From Selaginella tamariscina (taxonomy: Eukaryota > Streptophyta > Lycopodiopsida > Selaginellales > Selaginellaceae), in the NCBI GenBank assembly GCA_003024785.1, contig PUQB01000047.1:615652-679651 (forward strand): DNA of 64,000 nt, in the 5' to 3' direction. This document shows positions 37,514-49,325 of the stretch, one piece after another. Position numbers and translations under genes: made by a program. The notes beneath the pieces were generated by a model. It saw only the letters and a list, made by a program, of their open reading frames with translations. It searched no databases and was not told the DNA's origin. Position 1 is the stretch's first letter. Each line of letters begins with the position of its first letter.

Positions 37514-40206
37514 CACTGCAGCTACGTATCGTTCAACTTGCTGTTCAATCTGTTTTAAAAGTAATGTCATTGCCTGAGACTCCTTTAACTTATCATCGGA
37601 TGGTCTGCGTGCTAAACGACCATCAGTAGCAGCTGCAATTTCACCCATTTCTTCTAGTTCTGAATAGTCATTACCAAATGTAACTGTTTTATAGTATTAA
37701 TGTTCATTATAAACTAAGACCATGTTCATATTATAGTTCACACAAACAATCATTAACACGCATATCCATGTACCTACACGTTACACACACATAAAATGTG
37801 CATGTGTACGTATGAATATACATACATACATGCATATACACATATATACATTCATAAATACCTTGCAAAGAGCTTGCACAAATCACACGAGCAAAAGCAC
37901 GAGCTGCCTGGGGGATCCCCTTGCCTCTGCCTGCTGCAGACTTCACCTCTCTGCATAAAGACATACTTGTGCCTATGTATATGTACACACACTAAGTGTA
38001 TAGTGTGCGTATTTATCTATATATAAACTTACTGCAGAATAAATGAATTTCCAGCAGTATCCGAGCCATCTTCATGTATTAACGTGTCCATGTTGTGACT
38101 ACGTAGCAATTGTAGCTTGTTCTCACGTAGCGGGTCTCGTCTTGATATTCCCATCCACATTTCTTTCAAAATAAAATAAGGTAATATACTGTCACACTAT
38201 ACATACTATAGTGTATATGAATTATATACTAGTGAATTATATATTATAAGTTAATACACTAGATAGTGTAAGTCAATATTATATTACCTGGTCGTAGGAA
38301 TTAAACGGAACGGAGAAACCCAAAGTCTAGTGCTAGAGTTGCATTTGAGAGTTGACCATAGCTGATCATCACCTGGAAGATATATTATGTCAATGACATG
38401 TTTCTTATAATCCGAACTAATATAATTAAGCTATTATATATAAGATACATACTTGTTCTCCAGTAGTATAAATCCCGGTCCGCAATCACCTATTTAAATC
38501 TCATGTATCCATCGACAGATACATAGATATGTAAATATATACACGCGCATATACACACGTTACGTTATACGTCTATCATCTATTTTTATGTATATAATCG
38601 TGCACCTCACCACAGTTTTGATCCTCATCATACGAGAGTAAAGAGCGACATTGACAATCGTGATTGAAAAAGTCAACAAAGGGCACCTGCAATATATTCA
38701 TGTTATATAACACTCTCATATATATATATATATATATATAATATATCTATATCGTACAAGTACATTACCAAAGCTAGTGTATTCAGTGATTCAATTCCCC
38801 AAGCACGAGAACATACTTTAAACCACAAGTTGAGATGAAATATTTATATATGCAGACAAATGAATTAGTAATTTAAAAAGAGATTACCAGTTGCATAAGC
38901 ATGCTTAAAATCTTCAAAAACACGTTACCTCCAAATACGTGTGGACAAAGTTTAAGCGCCTGCCAAAGACATGGTTTCCGTACTCAGTGTGCAGCATGTT
39001 TATAAATGCATAGATAACAGACACGAGTGCGAAGCTGCATCCACTTAGCTAGAACTTTTATGAATAATAGTACCAGTATATATGCATATTGCCCCCCCCT
39101 CTCTGTCTCTCACCCACACCCACACACAGCTGAATACTCCATGTGTATAACTGCTCTTCTCTGCCTCGTTTCTTGATGTACAGGACTGTGCTTAAGGTAT
39201 GCTAGCTCTTCTTTCCTCCAGAATATCTGTATAAGGTGTTTATATATATATATATATATAGATAGATAGAAGAGAGAGAGAGAGAGAGAGAGAGTGAGAG
39301 AGAGAGAGTTGATATTATTTTGTCGCTAACTTATAATTATAGCTAGTATTTGTAGTTTGTTATTATTGTACATATTGTGGCTATAATGACTGTATAATAA
39401 CGAAATGTATAGTTTGTATACATATTGTGTGTCTGCATGCACGGAAATGGTTATAAAAGAAGATTACAGTACTGTGTATGCCACTGTGAGAGGGTAGGCA
39501 GTGAATGTAAGGAGCCCACGGTGATGCCTGTAGCACGGTAAGTACGCAAAGTTAATATATAATGTGACTTGATAAAAGTACAGAACATATGTTAATGTAA
39601 AAGTTATTAATAATAATATCATAACTTCATAATATAATAACAATTACCTGTCCGGCGTGTTTATGAGCAAGTATAAAAAGAGCAAGTCCTGCCCAGTCAC
39701 TGACGTCCTTGGACAACAAACGTATTACTTCGTCCGGGAGTTTATCTATCGGGAGTGATCATCTATCTTTATAGAAAATAAAGAAGTATATATATTAATA
39801 ATTATCATAACAGAAATTAATAATATATATGTCGTTCCTTTATATAAATGTTATGTGTGTATATGTATGTAGCATCATTTATATACGTATATGTATATGT
39901 TTATTTATATATCCTCAACACACACACAGAGACACACCCACACACACATGTTTATAAGAACCTTTAGTAAGTGCAAAGTTAATTAACCTTACCAAATCAC
40001 GTGAAACCTGGAGCATGCATTCTCCAGTCGAGAGGCAAACAGAGCTCTGACAAATCGTACACATAACATCCATAAATACGTATATATGTCTAGTATCCAT
40101 AGACATACATTATACACATACAACAAATGTATATATACCAAAGAGCATACCTGCCATGTGGTGACATCCCAATAGTGATTGCGGTGCTCACATCGTGCTC
40201 ATCCCG
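37027..40206 (-). pseudogene. SET-domain protein lysine methyltransferase (Rubisco LSMT-like), probably broken
   Basis: Exons on the minus strand, in coding order: ~40,206-40,151 (DEHDVSTAITIGMSPHGR), 40,046-39,993 (STGECMLQVSRDL), 39,762-39,648 (VSDWAGLALFILAHKHAGQ), 39,527-39,468 (SPWAPYIHCLP), 39,226-~39,128 (IFWRKEELAYLKHSP), ~38,982-38,888 (EDFKHAYAT), 38,815-38,769 (CSRAWGIESLNTLAL), 38,686-38,611 (VPFVDFFNHDCQC, SET N-H motif), 38,489-38,453 (VIADRD), 38,372-38,288 (VMISYGQLSNATLALDFGF, SET S-Y-G motif), 38,162-38,033 (MWMGISRRDPLRENKLQLL), 37,950-37,862, 37,659-37,511 (MGEIAAATDGRLARRP) and 37,161-37,027 (GELRVLRSATVWL; stop 37,029-37,027). The last four are the Rubis-subs-bind domain. 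Splice sites and phases mostly agree. Frame breaks: a GATA duplication (39,743-39,750), one extra base in GGG (38,319-38,321), one extra base in 38,453-38,489, and a T-run off by one (38,916-38,920). These may be true decay or assembly error. Confidence 0.85.
37436..37505. repeat. Compound microsatellite (TA)n-(GA)n in the last intron of the SET gene
   Basis: On the minus strand it reads (TC)n then (TA)n and starts six bases after the 5' splice site at 37,510. Confidence 0.95.
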
Positions 40207-40559
40207 CTTTTGCAAAATTCACACTGCACTTCGTCTTGCAAACCACCTGTGTTCAAGTTCACACCATTTTGGAATAAGTTTATACACACACACACACACA
40301 GATATGTTTTAAAGATCTATAGGATTGGGGTACACACCTCGCTGTGTGCATCTATGTAAGGGAGTAGTAATTAGTCTAACAGATTCTTAAATAAAAACTA
40401 ATTAATACAGAATAAGCTTGTTGAGCTTCTGACTCTTTGAATGAAATTGTCTTGAGAATTAACACCTACATCGCTGATTTAATAACACAAGGGAACCATA
40501 GTAATTTGTATATATATATATAATATGGAAACAGTGTAATATTTTATTAAAGTATATCT

Positions 40560-40620
40560 TAGCCATCCATATTCCAGAATGTGAAATGTCTGGAAGGAAT
40601 ATGGAATGCTATGCATCAGA
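40560..40620. other. Imperfect hairpin
   Basis: AGCCATCCATATTCCAGA pairs with TCTGGAAGGAATATGGAATGCT around a loop of about 10 bases (AATGTGAAATG). The stem has a short bulge. The role is unknown; a fold-back element remnant is possible. Confidence 0.35.
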
Positions 40621-40831
40621 AACAGATGAGAAGCACCACATAAATCCGTGTATGTATACGCCTATATATAGATGAATGCATAGAATACATGAAGTTATAT
40701 AAATATTGAATAAATATACTTGTATGCATACATATAACTACTGCTTAGTAAAGGACACATTAGTGTTTTTACTTTTCGCATTCGTCTATAGCAAGTGTAT
40801 CACACATGCACACGCACACACACATACACAC

Positions 40832-41040
40832 CTGAGAGCGCGTTGTGCATAGTCGACAGCAGACAGAGTCCGGCTTAGGGAGACAGATGATAATGCGCTT
40901 GCCAGCAATCGCCCACATTGAGATCTTCGTCCTCATTCTTCTCACCTTTGTATTCTTCACCTTCTTGGCAGGGCCATCGCCATGGCTGGCACAAGCCTTG
41001 CTGCCGATCGACCTCCCAGGATCCCTAGAAAGCCTTCAAT
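40832..41040 (-). other. Possible first exon of the SET gene
   Basis: A GC-rich patch, open on the minus strand (MRTKISMWAIAGKR... ending CTTRSQ) up to a CAG|GTGTGTATG donor at 40,832/40,831. It lies about 0.6 kb upstream of the first recognisable methyltransferase exon, and a telo-box-like AACCCTAAAA lies upstream at 41,160-41,169. The frame is not confirmed; the + strand is also open with a hydrophobic stretch (IEIFVLILLTFVFFTFLAG). The assignment to the SET gene is an inference from position. Confidence 0.25.
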
Positions 41041-41159
41041 TTGCATGTGTGCGCGCGTGCGCGTGGGTGTGCGTGTGCATGTGTGTGTGTGAGAGAGAAA
41101 ACACTTGGATTGATCCACATTCTTGCTACTGGGCTTCTACAGAATCCATATTCTTCAAG

Positions 41160-41169
41160 AACCCTAAAA
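41160..41169 (-). promoter_or_regulatory. Telo-box-like motif AACCCTAAAA
   Basis: Part of the 13-mer AAGAACCCTAAAA that also precedes the minus-strand gene at 1.8 kb. Confidence 0.3.
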
Positions 41170-41240
41170 CTCTTAAACCCCAACCTTATGCATTTAAATT
41201 TAATATAAAAATTATTACAAATAATGTCTTTAAATGAATA

Positions 41241-43129
41241 TTGAGTAATGTTGTCACTGTCCTTAAATTGGTTTTTTAGCAATCGTACACAAACAAAGTT
41301 AAATTAAAAGCTATTTCTACTATATTATATATTCAAAAGCTTTCATAATTAATTTAATGTAATTTAATTAAGGATCAACTTTCAATGCATTTTTAAGAAT
41401 GCATATCATCTTTAAACACAATTACATATACGAAGGTTACTTAATCACATGTTTTCTATGGTTTTATACAATACATTGCATGTTGTAGTTATAAAGCATA
41501 AATACACCCATTATGCATATCATATATTTTATTATGGATGCATTTACCCATTCAAGAGACTGGATGTTGCTCATAAGTTCAAAAAACCTGTGCATGTCGA
41601 TTGAAATTTTAAAATTTCAAAAAACCCATATACTTATACACGTATTTGTGGTTTTTAATGTGCATACATTATTTATGTACATACACATACCCACATATTT
41701 GTGTGTATACATGTGTGCACGTATATATAATTATTTGTGCAGAATAAGAGGTGCACGTATACGTCCCTACGAGCATCACATCAGAATGGTTTTCCTGCTT
41801 AACGAATGCTAAGTTTACCTTATCCTTCGGTTCGGACACATCTTAACATTATTGTCGTTTTCTTTCTCATGTACAAACGTATTAAACACAAGTATCTCAA
41901 AAGAAATTGAATTATGTCATAGTTACTACACGTTTCTCAACAGAGTTATTCACAAGCAACTCTTATAAGTATTCTAGGCATTCTTTGCACTGTTAATTTC
42001 ACTCACGATTGTGTTGTACAGGAGCATCTTATAGGATCCTTTCTCAATTGCTTCATGAGAATCTCAATTGCAACTTGTGAATGACACATTCTTATATGAA
42101 TTTCCATTTTGCAACAATGTTGGTTCCTAACTATAGGTAGCCCCTTCTCCTTTTAACTTGTTCAAATTGTGAAGCCTTAGCAAGTGCGGTGGTCCATATA
42201 GAATAATATTTTAATCATGTCCTACTCTCTATGCTTATCTTGAGGATTTTATAAGTGATGCCTTGTGTGGTGACCTAATTCAATCTTTTAGTTGGGTAGT
42301 GTTGGTCATCACTATTTATTATTATGCATCATTAGTATAACTCAGCCTTTAAGAAATATCTTCACATGTATCGTTGGTCAACTCGCATTCATTACCTCAT
42401 GTTGGTCACCTCTTATAAAATGTTTAATATTCAAAATAAATTATACCATGGTAAATTTTACACGAGGGTTAACCCAGGGAGAGACAAGGTCAACTTTAAG
42501 GGTAAGCATCTTTAGCTTATATACCAAACATTGTTACATGCATATGAAAAGAATGACATATAAACTTGTTTTTGTATAGAAAAATCTATTTTTTTTTTCA
42601 TACATACTAAGCTAAGGGAAAGTTGTTGAAGCTTTGCGAAGTCTGTGATTTATATTATGTTTTTGTATTGAGGCTCAAGACCAAGTTTGGTGATAAGAAG
42701 TCATTGGGCTTTAGAATTAACTACAACAGTGTGGAGTCTTCTAAGAAGTTTGTGCTCCAATATCTCCTCATCACGAAAGGTTTTGGCGACAAGTTGAAAG
42801 CTTCGGGCAAAGCACATGGGGCAGAAGAAGAAGTACTTTATTTTATTTAAATATCACCATCTAGTTGTTTTTCTAATTTTAAAAAATGTATTTTTAGTCT
42901 CATTACTGTATGTGGTGACCAACAAGGTTTAGGACCAAATACAATGGTGACCAACATGGTTGCACTTGGGTCTACTTGCCATTGCTTATTACTTTCGCTT
43001 GTGTTGTTTAAGCAGAGTAGTAGGGAGACACTCCCGGGTGGGTTTCTACTACCATGCATGGATCTACAATGTTGACCAACATGGTTTAATTGGTGACCAT
43101 TGCATCCTCACCATGGTGACCAACAAACA
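41241..43129. other. Spacer with GGTGACCAACA repeats at its right end
   Basis: No recognised gene. An open frame at 42,623-42,850 (RLKTKFGDKKSLGFRINYNS...) is better than random in composition, but I do not recognise it. From 42,913 to 43,128 the motif GGTGACCAACA(T/A)GG recurs four to five times (about 42,913, 42,945, 43,061 and 43,114). 43,130 starts an LTR. Confidence 0.5.
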
Positions 43130-43724
43130 TGTTATAGTTTTACTATGACTCAACCCTTTACTTTGGGGTTTGACTATTGTTACTTATCGAGATGTGTGAC
43201 GAACCTTACTTGTAGTGAGAAACAGCCTCACTTAATGCACTTAGGTGTTTAAGGGTAGTCCGGCTGGTTGTCGAGAAACTCTAAGCAAAGATAGTACTTA
43301 CATTTTAAAATGGTTTGACGTTACAAGATAGGTTTCTGTTAAATATAACTTGTCAAAAAGGGTTAGGGACACCCCTATGATTGACCTAACCCTAGGGTGT
43401 CCCTAACCCCACGCCTTAAAACCCCCCCCGTAGGGGTTAGGTTAGGACATCTCAATTTCATCAAGGCATTTTCGTGCCAGCCCACTTATTCATTTAGGAA
43501 AACATGGGGGGCGCTCCATCACATAATTAGGGTAGAGTGTATGTAGTGAGGCTTCGTGTGTTCAAAAGAAAGCTCGTTAACCTCCTACCGGTGCAAGCTA
43601 AGTTTGTGTTGTCAAGGCGCAACCCTTTATTGTGCCACTCAAACTTCCACACAACAGGGGTACGTCCCAACTTTGGATTAGATTATCCTTATCGCCAGCA
43701 GGATCTCGCCTTTGTGACTAGGTA
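43130..43724 (+). mobile_element. Element 2 5' LTR, first part
   Basis: Starts TGTTATAGTTTTACTATGAC. The first ~400 bases align to the LTR of the LARD-like element read on its minus strand (ACTATGACTC, CCCTTTACTTTGG, TGCACTTGGGT versus TGCACTTAGGT, GGAAACTCTAA). It is interrupted after the TSD AGGTA at 43,720-43,724. A frame open from 43,531 runs to the insertion. Confidence 0.8.
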
Positions 43725-45534
43725 TGTCAGAGTTTTAACCCAAAGGACCAACACGTGGCAACACATGGCTGCCAGATGGCCATTCCGCATCATCACCCTA
43801 TGTGAGCAACACTAAGTTTCCCAGAACAACCCTAACGACCCCTAGGGTTAAACTCTAATGCCCAAGTGGACAAGAGACTTAGGGTTTAGCCTAAGTCTCC
43901 CTAGAATGTCTGCCTCCAGAACCCTTGAGGGATAACCCTAGTTGACTTAGGGTTTAGCCTAAGTCTCCCTAGAGTGTCTACCCCCAAAACCCTTGAGGGA
44001 TAACCCTAGTTGACTTAGAGTCTTGCCCTAGAAGACTTAGACAGGCTCATGCCCTAACCCCCATCAAGGAGACGTGTGTTTCACACATACCCCTGGACAG
44101 AGCTAAGGCATCGTCACTTACCCCTTGAGGAATCACCCTCATCCGGAAGTACAACCCCTTTAGGGCGACAAGGGGTACCCTGACCACGACTAACCCCTAA
44201 GGGTTTGAGTGGCCAAGTTATACCCTAGACCTAGGGCTAGTACTTAGTGAGGTGCGCCGTAGGCGGACACGAGTGTTCTGTTAAGTAAACTCCCTAAGGC
44301 TAGGTTTGGGATAACCCTAAGCACATGACCTTGCGAGTGCCTCACGAAAGGGCTCCTGCTAACACGCTTAGGTTGTTCAACCCTTGAATTCCAAGGAGAA
44401 CACTCCCCTAGCCAAGTGTGTCAAAGCACACCTAGTTATGAGACCTAACCTCCCTTGAGCAGATGCCCAAGGCTTAGCACCCTAGTGCAAGCACAAGCAT
44501 GTCTATTTGCTAAGGTATCCAACCCCTTGACGACAAGCCCATGACATAACCCCAAAGGGCGTGCCTTAGGTGTTGCACCATGTGACGTTTAGCCCAGTGT
44601 CACATTTCCATGTGACACCGCCTTCCCGATGTGGGCTATCATGCCATAGCCCTTAGATTCAAGAGTTGCACCAAGTGCCACAAACGTGGCTCTTAAATGC
44701 CAACTCTAGAACCCCGGTAAGGAAACCCTGTCAATCAAGAATCCACACCCACAGTTGGGCAAGGACACGAACGTGCCTTGGTTAGCTGTGAGTGTTGCTC
44801 CTAGCTTGACATGGAGGAGGAGGCTAGAGACAAGCCTCAACCTCTGCCTCTTGGAACGTGCATCCCGACAAGTCCTCCCAGGCATGGATTCGCCAACATT
44901 AAGGGTAAGCTACCCCGAAGGTGGGACGTACCCCTGTCGTCTGAAAGTTAGGGCGGTACAACAAAGGGTTGTACCTTAACGACACAAGCTGAAGCTTGCA
45001 CCGGCAGAAGAGCAACGAACTCAGTCATGAACCCAGGAGCTCTCCTACGTATACTCTACCTTATTTATGTGACGGAGCCCCCCCCCCCCCTCTTTTCCTA
45101 TTTGTGTTAGTGGGATGGCACTGAATTCTAGCCCCTTAGATAAATTAGCAATATGAGCCTATAACTCACCCTTACTCCTACCCCTAAACCCTACCCAAGG
45201 GGTGGGGGTTTTAGGGCGTGGGTTAGGGCAACCCTAGGGTTAGGTCAACCCTAGGGGTGTTCCTAACCCTACTTAACACGCCAAACTCATCTGCAAAGAC
45301 CAATCAGCCTATTTGGGACGTCAAAATTGGGGGTGGGTTTCTAGAAGGTAAGTTCTAGCTTCGTTTAGAGTTTCCTGCAAATACCTAATGACACCCGACC
45401 GGACCATCACCAGATACCCAAGTGCACTAAGCGGGCTTGTTTCCTACTACATCTAGGGTCCATCAACATAGTACAGTAGGTAACAACAGTCAACGTCCAA
45501 AGTAAAGGGTCGAGTCATAGTAAAAACTATGACA
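43725..45534 (-). repeat. 3' LTR of the LARD-like element
   Basis: Rich in CCCTAA/TTAGGG-type words. Contains a 68-bp tandem duplication (units from 43,876 and 43,944, with a partial third at 44,012), a hairpin GACTTAGG...CCTAAGTC in each unit, and a run of 13-14 C near 45,080. Confidence 0.9.
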
Positions 45535-45548
45535 CACTCCCCGCCTTT
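45535..45548 (-). promoter_or_regulatory. Polypurine tract of the LARD-like element
   Basis: AAAGGCGGGGAGTG on the minus strand, directly before the 3' LTR. This is the usual site for plus-strand priming. Confidence 0.85.
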
Positions 45549-48500
45549 AAAAATGTCAACGTCCTCGTTGACGTCCAACTCCAAGACTAGATAATGTTAG
45601 AAAAAACTAACCAAAACTAACATATCACTCTATGCGGAGTCAGCCAAAAGTTCACATAAGTTTTATTACCCCCCTTGCATTACGCGAAACCAAGTACTTC
45701 AGAACCGTCGTTCACTGAGTTGTAAACCCAGCTGCCGGAGGCACCACTTGCGACATGAAGTCACCTGGAGACCTTTTGCACGTCTGCAAAGTCTGTCACC
45801 CGACGCAACAACACTGGTTAATTTCTTTACTTAACTAGAATTTATATTGGAGGCCTCTAGTTAGTGTTGTTGCCGGCCCCTTGGTTAACAAGAAATAAAG
45901 ACTTGCTTTATTCCTTAATATCAAACGCTGTTGACGACCTTGTCGTCTTAGCGCACAACAAGCACTTTGACGTCCATCTCAAGTGCTTAACCAAATGCCT
46001 TCTCGTTTCTCCAATTGTTCCACATTTCCACACGTTACGGTATTATAGCTTCACATTTCTGCATCCCTCGGTGTTTCTCATTACCCCTTTTCATAAGGGT
46101 CTGCTACTATACCTACCCCTCGTTAGTGTATAGCTACACTAGACTAAGTATGAGACTTTTATCGGAATCAAGCTCTTTTCTGATACAAGAGTACAATTCG
46201 TAAAACCCTCTTCTTTGTAAACATGTCAATCTGGCCAGAGGCGATCACAGAGGCGCATAGCTGTACACATGTAAACAACAAGGTCTTGCTAATTTGCCAA
46301 CTGCCATCCACTTGGTGTGTATTAACATAAATTTATTCCCAATAAGAATCAAATTCAGTTAAATCCGCGACCAAGTGTGATAACTACTATTCGTCTTTCG
46401 CAACCAACTTTGTACTCTTCCATAACACCGATTAGTTCAGGGACCAAATAAGCTAACATACCTTTCTTACAAACCAATGTGAAAACCAGGAAATTCAACC
46501 CATCTCTAATGCCTCAATCAACAATCTTTGTCTTAATTAGTACCCTCATTGTACTTATTTTCCAAAGAGCACAACATACTAAGTGCCATTCAATAATTCT
46601 TAACTCCTTATCGTACTAAGTTCAAAATACGGAATTTTAACACTTAGTTTTCACGATAAGAGTCTCCCTGAAACTCGTAATACTGTACGCCTCCGTAACA
46701 TTATATTTACTTCCAACTCTTAAACTTATTTCATAAATGTTTCTCAACACTATACTGAAGTATAGCATTTCACTAATTCGTGTAATTAGTGTTTTGATAA
46801 ACATCTTTTTAAACTAATCCTTATTCCATAAACAATTGTAATTTCGATATTGATACTCTTGAATGGATAATGATCGTTTTAACGTTCAAATCCTAAGTTT
46901 ATCAACTAGTTGTTATACTAGCGAATATAAACTTATAATCATATCAATTTATCAAAATGCTACAACTATAATATAGACATGGTCTTAGTTTACATGAACC
47001 AAACTTGAGTTTTGAGATGGACATATAATGTTATGATAGTATTTCGAGGAACTTGTTCAGAGACTAAGAGGAATCATGAACTAGTGTCTGGTTCATCTAA
47101 TTGATTTAGTAAGATATCAACCTCCACATAAATGTTATCATAACACTGAAGTGTTATATCAACTTCACGTTTTAATCATACCTTATAATTCAATAGATCT
47201 CCCCAAATATGAATAAAATATCTAGTTCAGTACATTGAACTAAGATACATTATTCACTCTAGACACTTAGCAATCCAGAAAGTATCACATTGCCTCTTAA
47301 GCAATGTACTGAGAAATGTCTCATTTCTTAACTAACTTGAAAACACGTTTCAAGTTATAACACTAAAGTAGTGCCTTACCAAAGTTGTCAGACTCAAATC
47401 CACTTGAGTCTTTTATTATATGATTACGGCCACCTCATGTGATCATAACCAAGTTTGATATTGAGCGCTCCAAACTCAATATTGAAGAGATATCATACCA
47501 TACTTTGACAAGTCATTTATAACCAATCTTGAAAAGATTATCACAAATTCTGCCAAAGTTTAAATATAAATATCTCAACAGATGAGGTGATAGGAAACCT
47601 CATATTTCGAACGGATATTGGACGAACCTTGAACTACAATCATCAAGAAGGGACACCATCTTCTTGAGCTAATCCCGCTACACAATATCATACTTACAAG
47701 AATATTGAACCAACTCAAGGAACACCATCAAACCTTGAGATAGAACTAACAACTAACCCAAGGAATACAATCAAACCTTGAGTCAAGAATAGTTCTATTT
47801 TTCAATATTCCGAAAGATTGAAGATACATACTTTATTTGTTCTTTAAGTGCCCACATTTGCGACCATGATGCAGAGTCAAGAAACCGTTTTTGAATAATC
47901 GTATTCGACTCTAAAATAAAATTGATATTGAAAATCAATATCAACTTCTAATTCTCATCGAACACCGACTCTCTGAGGAGGTACATGCACTTAAACCTCC
48001 AATGAAATCCGACTAACTTCCGACTCATTTGACACCACCACACATAACTTATTAAACTTAGCAAGTTTCCTTACTTAGTCAATAAGCAAATGGAAATCCC
48101 AAAATCATGCCTCTTCTTAACCAAGAATCACCCTTTGTTCAAGAGCTTATCCCCACATTGTAAAACAACGTTACAGATTTCAAGATTAAAGTTAACAATG
48201 AAAATGCACAAGTGTGCGCCGAACGCCTTCACTATGCAAGTCCTTATTACTCAGTAAACTGAAAATGTAAACGTATGTTTCCAACATTATCTTTCTGATA
48301 GATCATGCCATCTATCCAAAAGTTGCATTGATAGGGATGCAACATTAAATCCGTCTACTGCCAAAATATATTATTCTATCCCATTCTTAAGATCCCACAT
48401 GATAACTTCATAATCAAGTTAGTTGAGTTAGCTAACTTGAATACAAAGTGCGCACCTACAACCAAGGTTTCAAGTTGTACTTTGTTCAAATCAGACGACT

Positions 48501-49311
48501 TGAACTTAGTAAACTATTTCACCTAATGTTACTTGCAGCTAGCGTCATCAAAGTATTACGTCCATCGGACAATACTTTGATTACATTGGATCTTCGAACC
48601 AACTGCTTAACATATTCATCATATGTTAATATTCGACATTCGTTGTATTATAAGTTCATTACCATAGTCTGCTTCTAGAGTTACACTCTCGGAAACATGC
48701 ACTATAATAAGAGCTTATTTACACTTTATGTCAAAATGTAGTGTTCATTCTTATGTTTGAATATGCCCCTTCTCCGAAGTCAAAGATGCACTTCTAACAT
48801 AAGTCTTTCCCCTTTGAACACTACAGTTGGATCCGATATTGAAATCTTGACATGAGCCAAAACCAAAGGACACTATTTGTTTCCAAATCATGTGTTATCC
48901 CAAATTCAAACACCTTAAAGAAAAATTTTCAATAATGGGTAAGCTTAGTATATCACATGATCCACTTCACAAGACTTAGTTTTGTAAGCCAGAACAAAAC
49001 TAGCACGCCATGTCTTGTCGAAACATATGGTAAAGTAACCTGGACAACCTTAAGGTCAAGTAACCTAGAGAAAACATAACCTAGCATGCAACTTGGAAGT
49101 TGCCTTCTGAGTGCAACCTTCAACATTGGAGTCCATAACCCACACCCACTTATCAAGTAGATGTTCTTTGAAGAGTTATAGATCTCAGGACCAACTCTCC
49201 GCGCAGAATTTAGATGTTAGCCGAAAGTGATAGAGTACTTTAAAAATTTAGAACTAACTAAACCCTAAAACACATTACAACTTTAGGCAGTCCTACTGAC
49301 CGCAGAGAATA
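45549..49311 (-). other. Internal region of the LARD-like element, no recognisable genes
   Basis: About 3.8 kb, AT-richer than the LTRs, with only short frames on either strand. A few short frames near the PBS (48,950-49,156) sit where gag would be but show no gag or zinc-knuckle motif. Confidence 0.75.
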
Positions 49312-49323
49312 GCTCTGATACCA
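49312..49323 (-). promoter_or_regulatory. Primer binding site for initiator tRNA-Met
   Basis: TGGTATCAGAGC on the minus strand, two bases after the 5' LTR. It is complementary to the 3' end of plant tRNA-iMet. Confidence 0.92.
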
Positions 49324-49325
49324 AT

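Noticed and set aside
40845-41237. + strand membrane protein (IEIFVLILLTFVFFTFLAG...)
   Set aside because: The frame runs on into GT-repeat peptide and has no promoter or family similarity; the position favours a minus-strand exon of the SET gene, itself uncertain.
42623-42850. Gene at 42.6-42.85 kb (RLKTKFGDKKSLGFRINYNS...)
   Set aside because: Composition is slightly better than its surroundings, but no family, splice sites or conserved motif could be recognised.
43300-45500. Interstitial telomere array
   Set aside because: CCCTAA-like words are scattered in unique LTR sequence, not in head-to-tail arrays, and the LTR boundaries and target duplication explain the block.
45864-46133. Short frames in the LARD internal region as genes
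   Set aside because: All are below about 90 codons, lie on both strands, and show no gag, protease, RT or integrase motif.
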